DNA of 64,000 nucleotides from Segatella maculosa DSM 19339 = JCM 15638 (GTDB taxonomy: Bacteria; Bacteroidota; Bacteroidia; Bacteroidales; Bacteroidaceae). Made by a program: the position numbers and the translations under genes. How positions within the stretch are numbered: the stretch's first letter is position 1; the number at the start of each line of letters is the position of its first letter. The notes under the pieces were generated by a model. That model saw only the letters and a list, made by a program, of their open reading frames with translations. It did not search any database and was not told where the DNA came from. The DNA lies in the NCBI RefSeq assembly GCF_000382385.1, contig NZ_KB908323.1:6440-70439 (forward strand). The letters run 5' to 3'. Below, one piece after another: positions 40,641 through 50,804 of this stretch.

Positions 40641-40945
40641 CCTCCTATTAGGAACCTTTTATCAATTTACCTATTCAACAGCTGTATTATAGGCTACAGC
40701 ATCAACAGGTTTACTGGCTTCCATTGGTAAGAATGATACAACCTTATTCTATGTCACTTTCAAGATTGACATAGTCATCTAAAACCGTCTCTTTTACACA
40801 ATGATAACTTTGCAAGGCAATCATTATTATAAAAACTATTAGAAGTGGGATGCTATTTTCAATATAATCAGCCTAAAAGCATACTTGGTTTCCAAGCCGA
40901 ACAACAGCTCATCACAGTGCTTTAACAGTCATTAACTCCTCTCAA

Positions 40946-40990
40946 GTCACAAATGTTACCTTGGCATATTGGTCGTTTGCCGTACTTTTG
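40946..40990 (+). promoter_or_regulatory. hcp promoter with candidate operator
   Basis: TTG (40961-40963), a 19-bp spacer and TACTTTTG (40983-40990). Directly upstream lies GTCACA-AA-TGTTAC (40946-40959), an imperfect CRP/FNR-like inverted repeat in the position of an activator site. Hcp genes are often controlled by HcpR-type CRP/FNR regulators; linking this site to one is inference. Confidence 0.55.
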
Positions 40991-41025
40991 CAGCACATTT
41001 ACAAAAACATTATAACAGATAAAGT

Positions 41026-42678
41026 ATGACAGAAAATCAGATGTTTTGTTTCCAATGTCAGGAAACAGCGAAGGGAACCGGCTGCACTGTGAAGGGTGTT
41101 TGTGGCAAAACGGCAGAAACAAACCTGTGGCAGGATTTGTTGTTAGGCGTAGTTCGCGGTGTAGGAACGGTTGACCATTATCTCAAAAAGGCTGGAAAAG
41201 CGAGCTTACCCGAGGTGGAAAGTTTTATTACCGACGCACTTTTCTCAACCATAACCAATGCAAACTTCGACGATACTTCTATCCTTAACAAGGTGACCAA
41301 CGGCATTTTGCTGAAGAAGCAACTGATGGATTTGGCTGCAAAAGCGGACATTTCGCTTCCTGATTGGCAGGAAGTAAGATGGGGAGGTGACGAAGATGAC
41401 TATGCCGAAGAGGGCAAACGCGAGGGCATTCTTCGCAATGAGGATCCCGATTTACGGTCATTGAAAGAGCTCACCGTACTTGGTTTGAAGGGCATGGCAG
41501 CCTATTATGAACACGCATCCCGGCTTGGTGAGCACAATCCTGACATCATCAACTTCATGAGCGAGGCGCTTTGCACCATCAGCGACCCCGATGCAAGCAT
41601 GGAAACACTGCTCAACTGTGTTCTTGCAACGGGCAAATACGGTGTCGATGTCATGGCTTTACTCGACAAAGCCAACACAGGTGTCTATGGAAACCCCGAG
41701 CTTACGAAGGTCAATATCGGTGTGGGTAAGAATCCAGGTATCCTTATCAGCGGTCATGATTTGAAGGATATAGAAGACCTTTTGAAGCAAACTGAAGGCA
41801 CAGGTGTTGATGTTTACACGCATGGAGAGATGCTCCCGGCTCACTACTACCCGCAGTTGAAGAAGTATAAGCACCTCGTTGGCAACTATGGTAATGCGTG
41901 GTGGAAGCAGAAAGAAGAGTTCGAAACCTTCAATGGGCCTATTGTTTTCACTACAAACTGTATCGTTCCGCCTTCTCCAAAGGCTAATTATAAGGACCGG
42001 GTCTTCACAACCAACTCGGCAGGTTTCCCCGGTTGGAAGCACATTGAGGCTGGTGTCGACGGTCACAAAGACTTCTCTGAGGTGATAGCCCTTGCCAAAC
42101 AGTGCGCGGCTCCGACGGAGATTGAAACGGGAGAAATCGTAGGTGGCTTTGCGCATGCACAGGTGTTCGCCCTCGCCGACAAGGTTGTTGAGGCCGTAAA
42201 GAGCGGGGCTATCCGCAAATTTGTAGTCATGGGAGGCTGCGACGGACGCATGAAGAGCCGCAATTATTACGAGGAATTCGCCCTAAAATTGCCGAAAGAC
42301 GTGGTTATTCTGACCAGCGGTTGCGCGAAATTCAAGTACAATAAGCTCGCTCTTGGCGACATTAACGGCATTCCGCGCGTGCTTGATGCGGGCCAATGCA
42401 ACGACTCTTACTCGTGGGCAGTGGTTGCTTTGAAGCTCAAAGAGATATTCGGTGCCAACGACATCAACGAACTTCCCATCGCTTTCAACATCGCTTGGTA
42501 TGAGCAAAAGGCCGTTATCGTGTTGCTTGCCCTGCTGTCTTTGGGGGTGAAAAACATTCACATCGGGCCTACACTCCCGGCTTTCGTCTCGGAAGGTGTA
42601 CTGAAAGTGCTCGTTGAGAACTTCGGATTAGGCGGCATTACGACCGTCGAAGACGACCTCAAGCGCATGGTTGGTTAA
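41026..42678 (+). CDS. hcp: Hydroxylamine reductase / hybrid cluster protein
   Basis: 550 residues. Cytoplasmic iron-sulfur protein with a cubane cluster and a hybrid Fe-S-O cluster. It reduces hydroxylamine in vitro and acts on NO during nitrosative stress. The N-terminal cluster cysteines are C8, C11, C20 and C26 ([19 protein letters not shown]). Hybrid-cluster ligands are visible in [69 protein letters not shown] and [10 protein letters not shown]. Full length. It has its own promoter and terminator, so it is monocistronic. First core gene after the integrated element. Confidence 0.97.
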   Translation: MTENQMFCFQCQETAKGTGCTVKGVCGKTAETNLWQDLLLGVVRGVGTVDHYLKKAGKASLPEVESFITDALFSTITNANFDDTSILNKVTNGILLKKQLMDLAAKADISLPDWQEVRWGGDEDDYAEEGKREGILRNEDPDLRSLKELTVLGLKGMAAYYEHASRLGEHNPDIINFMSEALCTISDPDASMETLLNCVLATGKYGVDVMALLDKANTGVYGNPELTKVNIGVGKNPGILISGHDLKDIEDLLKQTEGTGVDVYTHGEMLPAHYYPQLKKYKHLVGNYGNAWWKQKEEFETFNGPIVFTTNCIVPPSPKANYKDRVFTTNSAGFPGWKHIEAGVDGHKDFSEVIALAKQCAAPTEIETGEIVGGFAHAQVFALADKVVEAVKSGAIRKFVVMGGCDGRMKSRNYYEEFALKLPKDVVILTSGCAKFKYNKLALGDINGIPRVLDAGQCNDSYSWAVVALKLKEIFGANDINELPIAFNIAWYEQKAVIVLLALLSLGVKNIHIGPTLPAFVSEGVLKVLVENFGLGGITTVEDDLKRMVG

Positions 42679-42702
42679 TTCTTTTCTGTTCATAATACGT
42701 GT

Positions 42703-42738
42703 AAAACCGCATCGGACGTATGCCCGGTGCGGTTTTCT
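42703..42738 (+). terminator. hcp terminator
   Basis: Arms AAAACCGC (42703-42710) and GCGGTTTT (42729-42736) with inner pairing, ending in T-rich sequence, 25 bp after the hcp stop. Confidence 0.8.
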
Positions 42739-42842
42739 TGTGTGCTTTCTCTGGCTCACTAAGCATGCAATAGGGGAAAGAATAAGCGGCCTACAACCAA
42801 CAAATATCCCTCTATTGACCATCTACTGCACTTTCAATTCCT

Positions 42843-43118
42843 TGAGCGGACGCATGAGCCACACGTCCCTATTTTTCCATCTCTGCCACATTGTATTTTA
42901 ATTCCAGCCATATTGCGCGGTGAAATGGGCCATATTAGGCGGTAAAATGGCTGAGATTGCACGCCAAAATGGCTGAGATTGAAACGCAAGGTGTAAGTAA
43001 TTGATTACCAATTTGAACGCAGGTAGGGACGCACGGTCTGTGCGTCCGCCCCGACAACTACCCCTATACGCTTTCTATTCACCTTGAATGGGCACACGAA
43101 CCGTGCGTCCCCACACGC
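42843..43118. repeat. Composite intergenic repeat, copy 4
   Basis: Contains GACGCATGAGCCACACGTCC (about 42849-42868), then four CAGCCAT/ATGGCTGAG units (42907-42982) and the spacer AAGGTGTAAGTAATTGATTACC. Two GACGCAC/GTGCGTC palindromes follow near 43025-43050 and 43090-43113. The same order of parts occurs at 7.8 kb. No gene is supported in 42740-43206. Confidence 0.8.
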
Positions 43119-43206
43119 CATATTGGGCATATCGCGTGGAAAAACGGGGTGTTTGCAGACTCATTCGCCCTTTTTCGAGAGCGAAGAGAGTGTGTTTCTC
43201 CGGCTT

Positions 43207-44649
43207 TCAGCCGACGAGATAGCCGGCATAAAGCATGAAGTTCCATGCCAACAGGAAGCCCGTGAGGGCCAAGGTGACGATGCGGACGAGGTGAAGCAGG
43301 GCAAGATGGCGCATCAAAGTCTTGAAAAAGTAGGCCATGATGATGGGAAGTGTACAGAGCCAATGGGCACCCATGATGTAGACTTCGTTGAGACCGAAGC
43401 CGAGAACGACGTGAATCAGCATGTCGAATGCCCAGAACGAAAGGGCAAGCCACATCAAACGAGCGTGCCGACCGCACCATATTCCGCACAGAAAGAGCAG
43501 CACAACGAGCCCTTCGACAATGTAATTGAAGGCATATCTGTACGTAACAATCTGCGGACGTTCGCGGAGTGTGTCTTGAAGAAGATGGTCTTGATGCAGC
43601 TGAATGGACTCCCCAAAGAGGTTTTCAACAACACTTGGCAGGCGAGGTGTGGTGATATCGGTCCATTGGCTGAACTCTCCTTTGGCGATAGGTTGGCCTT
43701 TATGCGCGTTCCAAGGCTGTTTATGGTCGGCCAAATACTTTGCGTAAGCCTTCTTTTTTATCAGCTGTTTGATGGCCGATTCGATAGCCATTGAGTCCTT
43801 TAATCGCGTGGTATCGCGAAAAACGCGGGCCAGTTGGGCGTGCTCCCGCGCTGCTTTCGTGGTCTTAGCCTGCTGACGTGCCTCGAAAGAAGGGCGTTCA
43901 TAGTGGTTCCATTCCAACCGGGCAAGTCCCCAAAGCAGGGCCGACGGCAAGACAATCGCCAGCAGGAGGTTGGCCGGATGCCAGAACCTTCGGCCGTTGG
44001 TGAAGGCGTTTGCCATGAACACCTTGATGCCGTTGTTGAGCGAGATGCCTGCCGTGAGCAGGAAGAAGAGCAGGGTCTGCCATTTGGTGAACCTGATTTT
44101 GCGCTTCATTTTCTTGCCGGCCACATAGAGGGTCAGCAGCAACATGAACATCGAAAGAGCGAAATGGTCGGGCACACTGACCGAAACCATCACGTAGGCA
44201 AAGCTGAAGAGCATCGCCGAAAGCAACAGACTGTCGAACTGTGGCAGCACGATAACCTCGCGCAACAGGCGATAAAGGAAAAGAAAGCTATAGAAACCGC
44301 AGAACACGAGCAGGGCTGCAACGACGAAAGGTGCGCAGTTCCGGCCCGTGAGGAGCATCAAACCTTGATTGATTTGATTGGGAATGAACATGAAAAATGC
44401 CAGCAACGGGTGGCGATAAATGTTGTAGGCAGTGTCCCAATCGGACACAACTTCATAGCTCAATGGGTCGAATCCCGAGATATGAAAGGTGCCGACGAAC
44501 ACCTTGTGATAGTCGGTTGCGAGCTGGGAGAAGCGGTCTAAGTACTTATAAACCACCAAACTGTTGAGCAAAACGACGTAGACGAGCATCAGAAAAGCTG
44601 CCCATCGCTCCTCTACTTTCACTTTGAAGATGCCGAAAATCCTTTTCAT
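43207..44649 (-). CDS. Polytopic membrane protein (DUF6080-like), paralogue
   Basis: 480 residues, many hydrophobic segments. Full-length paralogue of the gene at 4476 (shared SGFDPxxY, YRHPLLAFF, NQGLMLLTGRNCA, YSFLFL, SVPDHFALSM, LLLTLYVAGKK, NNGIKV, NGRRFWHP, NEVYIMGAHW). A polar loop of about 100 residues (from ~245) between the two membrane blocks is longer than in the paralogue. The ATG at 44649 (MKRIFGIFK) matches the paralogue's start; an ATG at 44670 is possible. Last gene of the run FAH-porU-porV-ispF-this. Function unknown. Confidence 0.78.
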   Translation of the reverse strand: MKRIFGIFKVKVEERWAAFLMLVYVVLLNSLVVYKYLDRFSQLATDYHKVFVGTFHISGFDPLSYEVVSDWDTAYNIYRHPLLAFFMFIPNQINQGLMLLTGRNCAPFVVAALLVFCGFYSFLFLYRLLREVIVLPQFDSLLLSAMLFSFAYVMVSVSVPDHFALSMFMLLLTLYVAGKKMKRKIRFTKWQTLLFFLLTAGISLNNGIKVFMANAFTNGRRFWHPANLLLAIVLPSALLWGLARLEWNHYERPSFEARQQAKTTKAAREHAQLARVFRDTTRLKDSMAIESAIKQLIKKKAYAKYLADHKQPWNAHKGQPIAKGEFSQWTDITTPRLPSVVENLFGESIQLHQDHLLQDTLRERPQIVTYRYAFNYIVEGLVVLLFLCGIWCGRHARLMWLALSFWAFDMLIHVVLGFGLNEVYIMGAHWLCTLPIIMAYFFKTLMRHLALLHLVRIVTLALTGFLLAWNFMLYAGYLVG

Positions 44650-44698
44650 TCCTGACAAATTTGACTGCAATTTGAAGAAAAAAGGCCGGACGTGGCTC

Positions 44699-45172
44699 CT
44701 ATTTCTCTATCAGACAGATGGCATAAGCGGCCATTCCTTCCTCTCTTCCCGTGAAACCCAACCGCTCGGTTGTAGTGGCTTTGATGGATATTTGGTCCTC
44801 ATCAATGCCCATAACTGCAGACATACAGGCCTTCATTGCAGGCACATGGGGATTGATTTTGGGCCGTTCGGCACAGATGGTTGCATCGATATTGACCACT
44901 TTATAGCCCTTCTCGCCAATCAATTCCACAACACGTTGCAAGATAATCTTACTGTCCATGTCGAGCGTTTTCGCGCTGGTATCGGGGAAATGAAAGCCAA
45001 TATCGCGCATGTTTGCAGCCCCCAAGAGGGCGTCACTCACTGCATGCAGGAGCACGTCTGCGTCACTATGGCCCTGAAGACCCATGGAATGGCCGATCTT
45101 TATGCCCCCCAACCAAAGGTCGCGGCCCTCAACCAATTTGTGGACATCAAAGCCCATGCCTACTCGTATCAT
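44699..45172 (-). CDS. ispF: 2-C-methyl-D-erythritol 2,4-cyclodiphosphate synthase
   Basis: 157 residues; forms the cyclic diphosphate in the MEP route to isoprenoids. The metal-binding GFDVHKL (D9, H11), GHSDADVLLHAVSDALLGA, the IGFHFPDT loop and the C-terminal KATTTERLGFTGREEGMAAYA are all present. Length normal; works as a trimer in the cytoplasm. It lies 48 bp after porV and 49 bp before the membrane protein on the same strand, so it may share the T9SS transcript although it has no functional link with secretion. Confidence 0.97.
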   Translation of the reverse strand: MIRVGMGFDVHKLVEGRDLWLGGIKIGHSMGLQGHSDADVLLHAVSDALLGAANMRDIGFHFPDTSAKTLDMDSKIILQRVVELIGEKGYKVVNIDATICAERPKINPHVPAMKACMSAVMGIDEDQISIKATTTERLGFTGREEGMAAYAICLIEK

Positions 45173-45220
45173 GCTTTTTCAAATTGAATGGTTCGTGAAT
45201 AGCGTCGCAACTGCCGCCCT

Positions 45221-46393
45221 TTACCGTTTAAAAATGTCCTTGATGCCGTCCATGTCAAAGGTCAACGTGAAGCGAAGCGTCTGGTCGAGGGGGTTGCTTT
45301 TGGCCGTCGCAATGACGTAACCTGCGTCGAGTGAGAAGGCACTCATCTTGAAACCGGCCCCCACAGTGAAGTATTTTCGGTTGCCTTTCGTCTCACTTTC
45401 GTGGTGATAACCGGCGCGGAGAGCGAACTTATCATTGTAGATATACTCGCCACCAAGGCTCCAACTCACCTCTTGAAGCTCTTCTTTGAGTCCTCCGGGC
45501 GCGTCGCTGAAGCTTTTGAAAATGCCACCTATGCTCGAAACATCATAGTAATCGCGCTGCAACCGCGTGTCGTAATCCACCTTTGACTCGCCATCTTTCT
45601 GTATGGGACGCGTCGGAACGAGCAGCTTGTTGGCGTCGGCAGCGATGGTAAAACGGTTGAATTCGTCTACAGGAATCATCAAAGAGGCCCCCAACCGCAT
45701 GTTCGTCGGAATGAATTCGCTGTTGTCTGTGCTTCCGAAGTTAATCTTACTGCCAATGTTCGACAGGTTCAATCCGATGCCAAGCTGGCACTCTCGCTGT
45801 CCGATGTCAACATAGTTTTGATAATAAGCGGCTATGTCTGCGGCGAAAGCACTGCCGGGGGAAGTCTCAGAAGTATAGTCGTAAGTGAGATCAGAGTATA
45901 TCCATCGCACGCCAGCTGATAGAGATAAGTGTTCACTCAGCATCAAAGCATAAGCCAAATCCACTGACATTTCGTAGGGATTGATGGTCATATCGTTGCT
46001 ACCCGACTGTGAACTGCTCATCATAACCTCTCCCATATTGAAGTAACGGAGCGAACCTGAGACCGCACTATAGTCGCCGATGCGATAGTATCCGGCCAAG
46101 TTGGCCAAGTACATGTCGTTGACCAGTCCGCGCAACCAAGGCGTATAGTTGAGCGAAACGCCTGCCCTGCTGATAGTGAAAGGGTATTTTGCGGGGTTCC
46201 AATACTGTGAATTGACGTCCGGATCGGTTGCCGCTCCCACGTCACCCATGCCTGCTGCGCGTGCATCGGGGGCGATTGTCTGCGACGTAACGGCCGTATA
46301 AACGGGGTTGAATATCTTGTTTTTATCGATTTGCGCAGCTGCCGAAGCCGGCAACAGCAGCAATAAAGAAAGACCCATCAAGGATTTTTTCAT
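45221..46393 (-). CDS. porV: Type IX secretion outer-membrane protein PorV
   Basis: 390 residues with signal peptide MKKSLMGLSLLLLLPASAAAQ; predicted FadL-like outer-membrane beta-barrel. In T9SS, PorV collects cargo from the SprA translocon and carries it to the PorU attachment complex. Typical features are the N-terminal TIAPDARAAGMGDVGAATDPDVNSQYWNPAKYPF block, many alternating beta strands, and a short terminal strand LRFTLTFDMDG. Length matches known PorV. I chose 46393 because the longer start at 46441 puts a polar stretch before the signal peptide. Follows porU by 44 bp. Confidence 0.93.
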   Translation of the reverse strand: MKKSLMGLSLLLLLPASAAAQIDKNKIFNPVYTAVTSQTIAPDARAAGMGDVGAATDPDVNSQYWNPAKYPFTISRAGVSLNYTPWLRGLVNDMYLANLAGYYRIGDYSAVSGSLRYFNMGEVMMSSSQSGSNDMTINPYEMSVDLAYALMLSEHLSLSAGVRWIYSDLTYDYTSETSPGSAFAADIAAYYQNYVDIGQRECQLGIGLNLSNIGSKINFGSTDNSEFIPTNMRLGASLMIPVDEFNRFTIAADANKLLVPTRPIQKDGESKVDYDTRLQRDYYDVSSIGGIFKSFSDAPGGLKEELQEVSWSLGGEYIYNDKFALRAGYHHESETKGNRKYFTVGAGFKMSAFSLDAGYVIATAKSNPLDQTLRFTLTFDMDGIKDIFKR

Positions 46394-46437
46394 ATCGTTT
46401 CTTGTATGCTTGTATGAGAATTTAACGTGCACAACGG

Positions 46438-49400
46438 TCAATTATTGCCCACAACGATGAGTTTCTGCGCCTTGCTTGCCTGCTCGCTACCGTCAGATGA
46501 AATCTTAGCCCGATAGAGATAGACGCCCGTTTTCAGTCGGCTTCCGCCATCAATACACAGGTCCCAGTCTACCGTATAGGCGTTCGAGGTGGACACACCA
46601 TGCTCTTTGTGCCTCCAAAGCAGGCGCCCGCTCATGTCAAAGACCTCTATCTCGACGTCCATTCTACTGCCCGTTCGGTCGTGATTGATGATGAATTGCG
46701 TGGAAGTGGTGGCCGGATTGCGCGACAAGGCCACGCTGAAAAGGTTCGGACGCAGGCCCTTTTCGACCACGAAGTCAAGCCATGCGGTCGAAGAGTTGTT
46801 GAGAATGTCCCACGCTTTGAACTGCAACCGGTGCTTGCCCGGACTGAGTTCGGGTATATTATAATAGGTATAGCCACGCGTATAGCTGCCGAAATCATAC
46901 CGGAAGTAGTCGTTCAACACATAAGTTTGGTTCATATCGCCATCGATGATAAGCTCCAAATCGTGGCCGATGCCGCTTCCCGACACGTTGATACCGTCCT
47001 TATCAGCCACTTGGGCCACGAAGTAAGGCGTGGTATTCACGCGTCCTCCGTTCTCGAAAGCAGGCGAATTGAGGTAGCAATAGATGGAAGGTCCGATGGA
47101 ATCGTTGGCGGTTTCGGCCGAACCGCCCACCAAAAAGCGGTCCGAAGCACCGTGGACAGCGAGCGAATGGTCGTCGTTTAATGCATAGATATTGATGAGA
47201 CCGCGACCGTTACTGTAGTTGATATCACGCGGAACCGCAAAGGTGAAGCTGATTTTTCCGCCTCTTACGCTGTCCGAACCCATGAAAATTACCTTCGTGC
47301 GGTCGTAATATTGAAAAGCCGTATCGGCCTCGTTGGTGTCGTTGAGCCTGCAGGTTATCAGCTCACGTGAGTCGCGAACCGTCACTGTTGCAATGCCTTT
47401 GAAGTGCTGTATGCCCTCGATATGCCCTGCAATACGGGCCATTCCGCCGGCCTTGATAACCGGAAGGGTCGCATTTACAGCCTTTCCGTTGATCGAATCG
47501 ATGATGATTTGCGGCTTGGGTAGGTTCAATCGGAGGACAGGGTCGCCCAAAAGGGCATATTGCAACTTGTTGCTCGTGAGGTCCAATCCCTTGGTTATCA
47601 TCTCCGTTCGGGCCAGTCGGGCAGCCTCTCCCAGCGTGTTGGCGATGCCGTTTGGCCTGTCTAAGACGTGTTTCAGATAGGCCATGTTCATCGGTTTGTT
47701 GTAGATTGCATACACGGTTCGCGTGGTTCCGTAGAAAGCCATGGCTCCTCCGCGTTCGTTAAGCAGTGCCGTTTCGCCGATAGTCGGCGTGGTTCCGTCG
47801 AAAGGCATGATGTCACAAGAGGCCGTTATCCATAAAGGTAGGTTCTTATTCGTGAAGGATGCGAAGTCATTAAGGCGCAAAACGGTTTCATGCGACAGCT
47901 GGATTTCGGAGCCATGGCCGGCATAATCCATGACGAGTGCACCGCGTTCTTGTTGCCCGATGATGGTTTTCCGCACATCAGGATAGGTGTATCCCGTGGC
48001 TGAACGCCCGCGTTTGTAGGCGTCCCACATGACTTTCTTCACCAAAAAGCCCGGATGTTGCTTCGCTGTTTCTTCGGCCGCGGTGTTCGCATCGTCCATG
48101 TGAAGGTTGTTGTTTCCGTCATCTCCCATGAACATCAGCGTGTTTTGCCATGCCCCGGCATTGGAGTTTGTGGTATAATCCAACGTTTTATCGACCATGA
48201 TCTTGGCTTCATTGGCAGTCGAAACGGGGAAACGTCCTACCGCTATATCGGGCAAATCGCGTGTCTGCAAAGCCCCTCCTTCGCCATCATCCAGCAGGGC
48301 AAAGAAGCTGTCGTCAACGAAACACTCAATGGCATTGAATGAATTCTCGCTCTCATAACACAGCAGATAGTCGTCGGGGGCAAGGCCTTTGGCCGCTGAA
48401 GTCAGCATGCGATTGTCCCAAAGGCAGTCGCCGAAGAGCAGCAGATAGCGGGGAATGTCGCCGGGCGTGGCCCTGTCGTAGAGCATTTTCATGTAACGGC
48501 GATACGCATTGGCGTCGGGTGTGCCACTGGAGAACTCGTTATAGAGTTCATCGGCAGCCACGATGTTCACCCGCAAGCCGTCTTTTTGCTCGTGAAAAGC
48601 CTTGAGTCGCTCGGCTTGCGCCTTGAGTTTGCGCGAAGAAGGAATGATAATCACCATGTCGGCTTGCCCGTCTGCGTGTCGGTTTTGATTGGGAATGGCT
48701 CCCACAAGCTGCGGAACGGGAAAGTCGTTTCCTTTGAACCACGGGGCCGGAAAGGCCTTTTCCCACGCTATAGAAGCGTAATCGAGCCGCACAGTGCCCG
48801 AAATGGTTTTTATCTTCAGCGTATCCGCATTGCCAAGTGACTCGAACGGATAGCTTGCATGCTGTTCGTTGGCCTTGTCATACTCGCCCAAAAGGATGGA
48901 AAGCGTGCCAAGTTTGCGGCTATTCAGGCTGATTTCGACTTCGCTTTTCATGCCGGCTGTCACGGCAACACTAAGGGTTCCGTGTTGCGGTTGGCTGGGT
49001 TTGGGCAGCAAGATGGTCTTGGTTTGCCCCGCAGGAACAGCTTCCGGGTCGAAAAGATTGCGGCCTCCCTGATACCAAGCAAAGGCATCGCGCTCGTAAA
49101 GCGAGTGATAATCGTCGGGCGAAGGATAGAAATCGCGCAGGAAAGTCGTGGAGTCAACAGTCGAAGATGGCGTATCTGACTGCGTAAGGAAATAGTAGCC
49201 AAAGTCCGAATAGGGGTTGCGTAGGCGTCTTGAAGCACCCTTTGAGGCCCATGAAACGGGCCCTTTTCCATGGAAAAGTCGCTTGCCTTCGACCACGCAC
49301 AAGGGCACTTCGCGTAGGTCGTCATACTGAATCAGGTCGGATTCTGTCAGCACTTCGCGTTGCAGATGGCCGCCATAGCCATAGAGATGCACCTTGTTGA

Positions 49401-49968
49401 TGTCCGTAAAACCGGCTTTTCTAATCATCGACTCGGTGAGTTGATAAACGCCCGAAGCCGGTATGCGTATCTTTACCCAGCGTCCTTGCGCCAAAACGGA
49501 CTGTCGCGCATAGCGGTCGGTGGCCGTCCGGGTGGGCAAGATGCCGCTTCTCGGCTTGGCATGCGCTGTGGCAAACGACTCTACCTTCAGCATGAAGCTC
49601 GCTAAAATGGAGTAACGACCGTCGCGAAAGACCAGCGGAAGGAACGAAACCACAAGGGTGGGACGCTTCCGATTGAACGAAACGAACTGCCGAATAGCCG
49701 GCATCGCAGGCAAGGGTGCATCGGAAATGCGCTTGTAGCGGGCGACTTCGGCGCGCGACATCTCCGTGAATTCGGGATAAACGATACTGACTTGATAGAC
49801 CGAGTCGGCGTAATTGTCGGCGAGGGGCAGGCTGTAGGTGAAGCGAGGCAACACGGAGTCAATCCTCACTTGGTCGTAAGTGAGGTTGAAGAAGCGTTGC
49901 GAAGCCTGTGCATTCAGGCTCAACAACAGCAACATCGCCATGAGAAATCGTTTGAAACAGCGTGTCAT
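46438..49968 (-). CDS. porU: Type IX secretion sorting peptidase PorU
   Basis: 1176 residues from the ATG at 49968 (MTRCFKRFLMAMLLLLSLNAQA signal peptide). A gingipain-like C25 cysteine peptidase that removes the C-terminal sorting signal of T9SS cargo and joins it to A-LPS at the surface. The catalytic histidine is in LVMDYAGHGSEIQLSHE and the cysteine in LPLWITASCDIMPFDG; RYLLLFGDCLWDNR and DLPDIAVGRFPV are C25 core blocks. The C-terminus (DGGSRLKTGVYLYRAKI...QKLIVVGNN) is itself a T9SS-type sorting domain, as known for PorU. Size fits P. gingivalis PorU. Followed by porV. Confidence 0.94.
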   Translation of the reverse strand: MTRCFKRFLMAMLLLLSLNAQASQRFFNLTYDQVRIDSVLPRFTYSLPLADNYADSVYQVSIVYPEFTEMSRAEVARYKRISDAPLPAMPAIRQFVSFNRKRPTLVVSFLPLVFRDGRYSILASFMLKVESFATAHAKPRSGILPTRTATDRYARQSVLAQGRWVKIRIPASGVYQLTESMIRKAGFTDINKVHLYGYGGHLQREVLTESDLIQYDDLREVPLCVVEGKRLFHGKGPVSWASKGASRRLRNPYSDFGYYFLTQSDTPSSTVDSTTFLRDFYPSPDDYHSLYERDAFAWYQGGRNLFDPEAVPAGQTKTILLPKPSQPQHGTLSVAVTAGMKSEVEISLNSRKLGTLSILLGEYDKANEQHASYPFESLGNADTLKIKTISGTVRLDYASIAWEKAFPAPWFKGNDFPVPQLVGAIPNQNRHADGQADMVIIIPSSRKLKAQAERLKAFHEQKDGLRVNIVAADELYNEFSSGTPDANAYRRYMKMLYDRATPGDIPRYLLLFGDCLWDNRMLTSAAKGLAPDDYLLCYESENSFNAIECFVDDSFFALLDDGEGGALQTRDLPDIAVGRFPVSTANEAKIMVDKTLDYTTNSNAGAWQNTLMFMGDDGNNNLHMDDANTAAEETAKQHPGFLVKKVMWDAYKRGRSATGYTYPDVRKTIIGQQERGALVMDYAGHGSEIQLSHETVLRLNDFASFTNKNLPLWITASCDIMPFDGTTPTIGETALLNERGGAMAFYGTTRTVYAIYNKPMNMAYLKHVLDRPNGIANTLGEAARLARTEMITKGLDLTSNKLQYALLGDPVLRLNLPKPQIIIDSINGKAVNATLPVIKAGGMARIAGHIEGIQHFKGIATVTVRDSRELITCRLNDTNEADTAFQYYDRTKVIFMGSDSVRGGKISFTFAVPRDINYSNGRGLINIYALNDDHSLAVHGASDRFLVGGSAETANDSIGPSIYCYLNSPAFENGGRVNTTPYFVAQVADKDGINVSGSGIGHDLELIIDGDMNQTYVLNDYFRYDFGSYTRGYTYYNIPELSPGKHRLQFKAWDILNNSSTAWLDFVVEKGLRPNLFSVALSRNPATTSTQFIINHDRTGSRMDVEIEVFDMSGRLLWRHKEHGVSTSNAYTVDWDLCIDGGSRLKTGVYLYRAKISSDGSEQASKAQKLIVVGNN

Positions 49969-50005
49969 CGGCTCGCGTTGTCTGTCGTTTTCAGCTGTGA
50001 AAGCC

Positions 50006-50623
50006 TTATTTACAATTGAATGCCAACACTTTTTTGTCTTCGAGATAGCCCTCCAAATGGTCGTCAATCCGCACAGGTCCGCAGCCTGAAGGGCAGCCCG
50101 TGAAGAGCAAATCGCCCGTGCGCAGGGTGAAATATCTGCTGATATAGGCGATGATTTCGTCTACCGTGTAGAGCATGTTGCCCGAATAGCCCTCCTGAAC
50201 GGGCTTCCCATTGACGTCAAGACGGAAGCGAAGCTGCTGAACAGGCTTGGTTTTGTCTGTCGAAACCCACGCGCCAAGTACGGCAGAACCGTCGAACCCC
50301 TTGCAAAGATCCCATGGTTGGCCGGCCTCGCGCAGCTTTTTCTGCAGGTCGCGTGCCGTAAAATCGATGCCCACCGTCACGGCATCATAGTACCGATGTG
50401 CAAACCTTACGGGAATCGTCTTGCCAAGTTTGCAGATACGCACCACGAGTTCGGTTTCGTATTCGATGCTTCCGAGGTGGTCGGGAATGAAGAATGGCTT
50501 GCCGTCTTTCAGCAATGCGGTGTCGCATTTGGTGAAAATGACCGGCGTTTCGGGCCTTTCAGCCTGCTCATGTAGCGTGAGATTGTGCAGCGCATAATTC
50601 ATTCCAACGGCAAATATCTTCAT
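50006..50623 (-). CDS. Fumarylacetoacetate hydrolase family protein
   Basis: 205 residues from MKIFAVGMNYALHNL. FAH fold: EYETELVVRICKLGKTI supplies the metal-binding ExE pair, then VTVGIDFTARDLQKKLREAGQPWDLCKGFDGSAVLG, and TGDLLFTGCPSGCGPV. Such small FAH proteins are acylpyruvate hydrolases or oxaloacetate decarboxylases; which one is unclear. The frame extends upstream to 50860, but that part translates the intergenic GACGCAC repeat and is not coding. Starts the FAH-porU-porV-ispF run, 38 bp before porU. Confidence 0.9.
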   Translation of the reverse strand: MKIFAVGMNYALHNLTLHEQAERPETPVIFTKCDTALLKDGKPFFIPDHLGSIEYETELVVRICKLGKTIPVRFAHRYYDAVTVGIDFTARDLQKKLREAGQPWDLCKGFDGSAVLGAWVSTDKTKPVQQLRFRLDVNGKPVQEGYSGNMLYTVDEIIAYISRYFTLRTGDLLFTGCPSGCGPVRIDDHLEGYLEDKKVLAFNCK

Positions 50624-50804
50624 CTTTGTGTTGTTTGATGCTTGGGGACAAAGTTCGGTATAAATTCCCGAATGCGCAAGTATTTGCAGGTTTATGTTGC
50701 AAAGTGCATCAAGTTTGCTCACTTCTTCCACCTGATGAAGGGCGAATTTCAGGGTACAGGAAAAACCGTTTGGGCGAAATTTGTCCGTGAAAACCTGCAA
50801 AGTA

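Noticed and set aside
43834..44541. 235-codon plus-strand frame opposite the membrane protein
   Set aside because: Low-complexity Gln/Glu/His composition typical of the complement of hydrophobic codons; the minus strand has a clear paralogue elsewhere.
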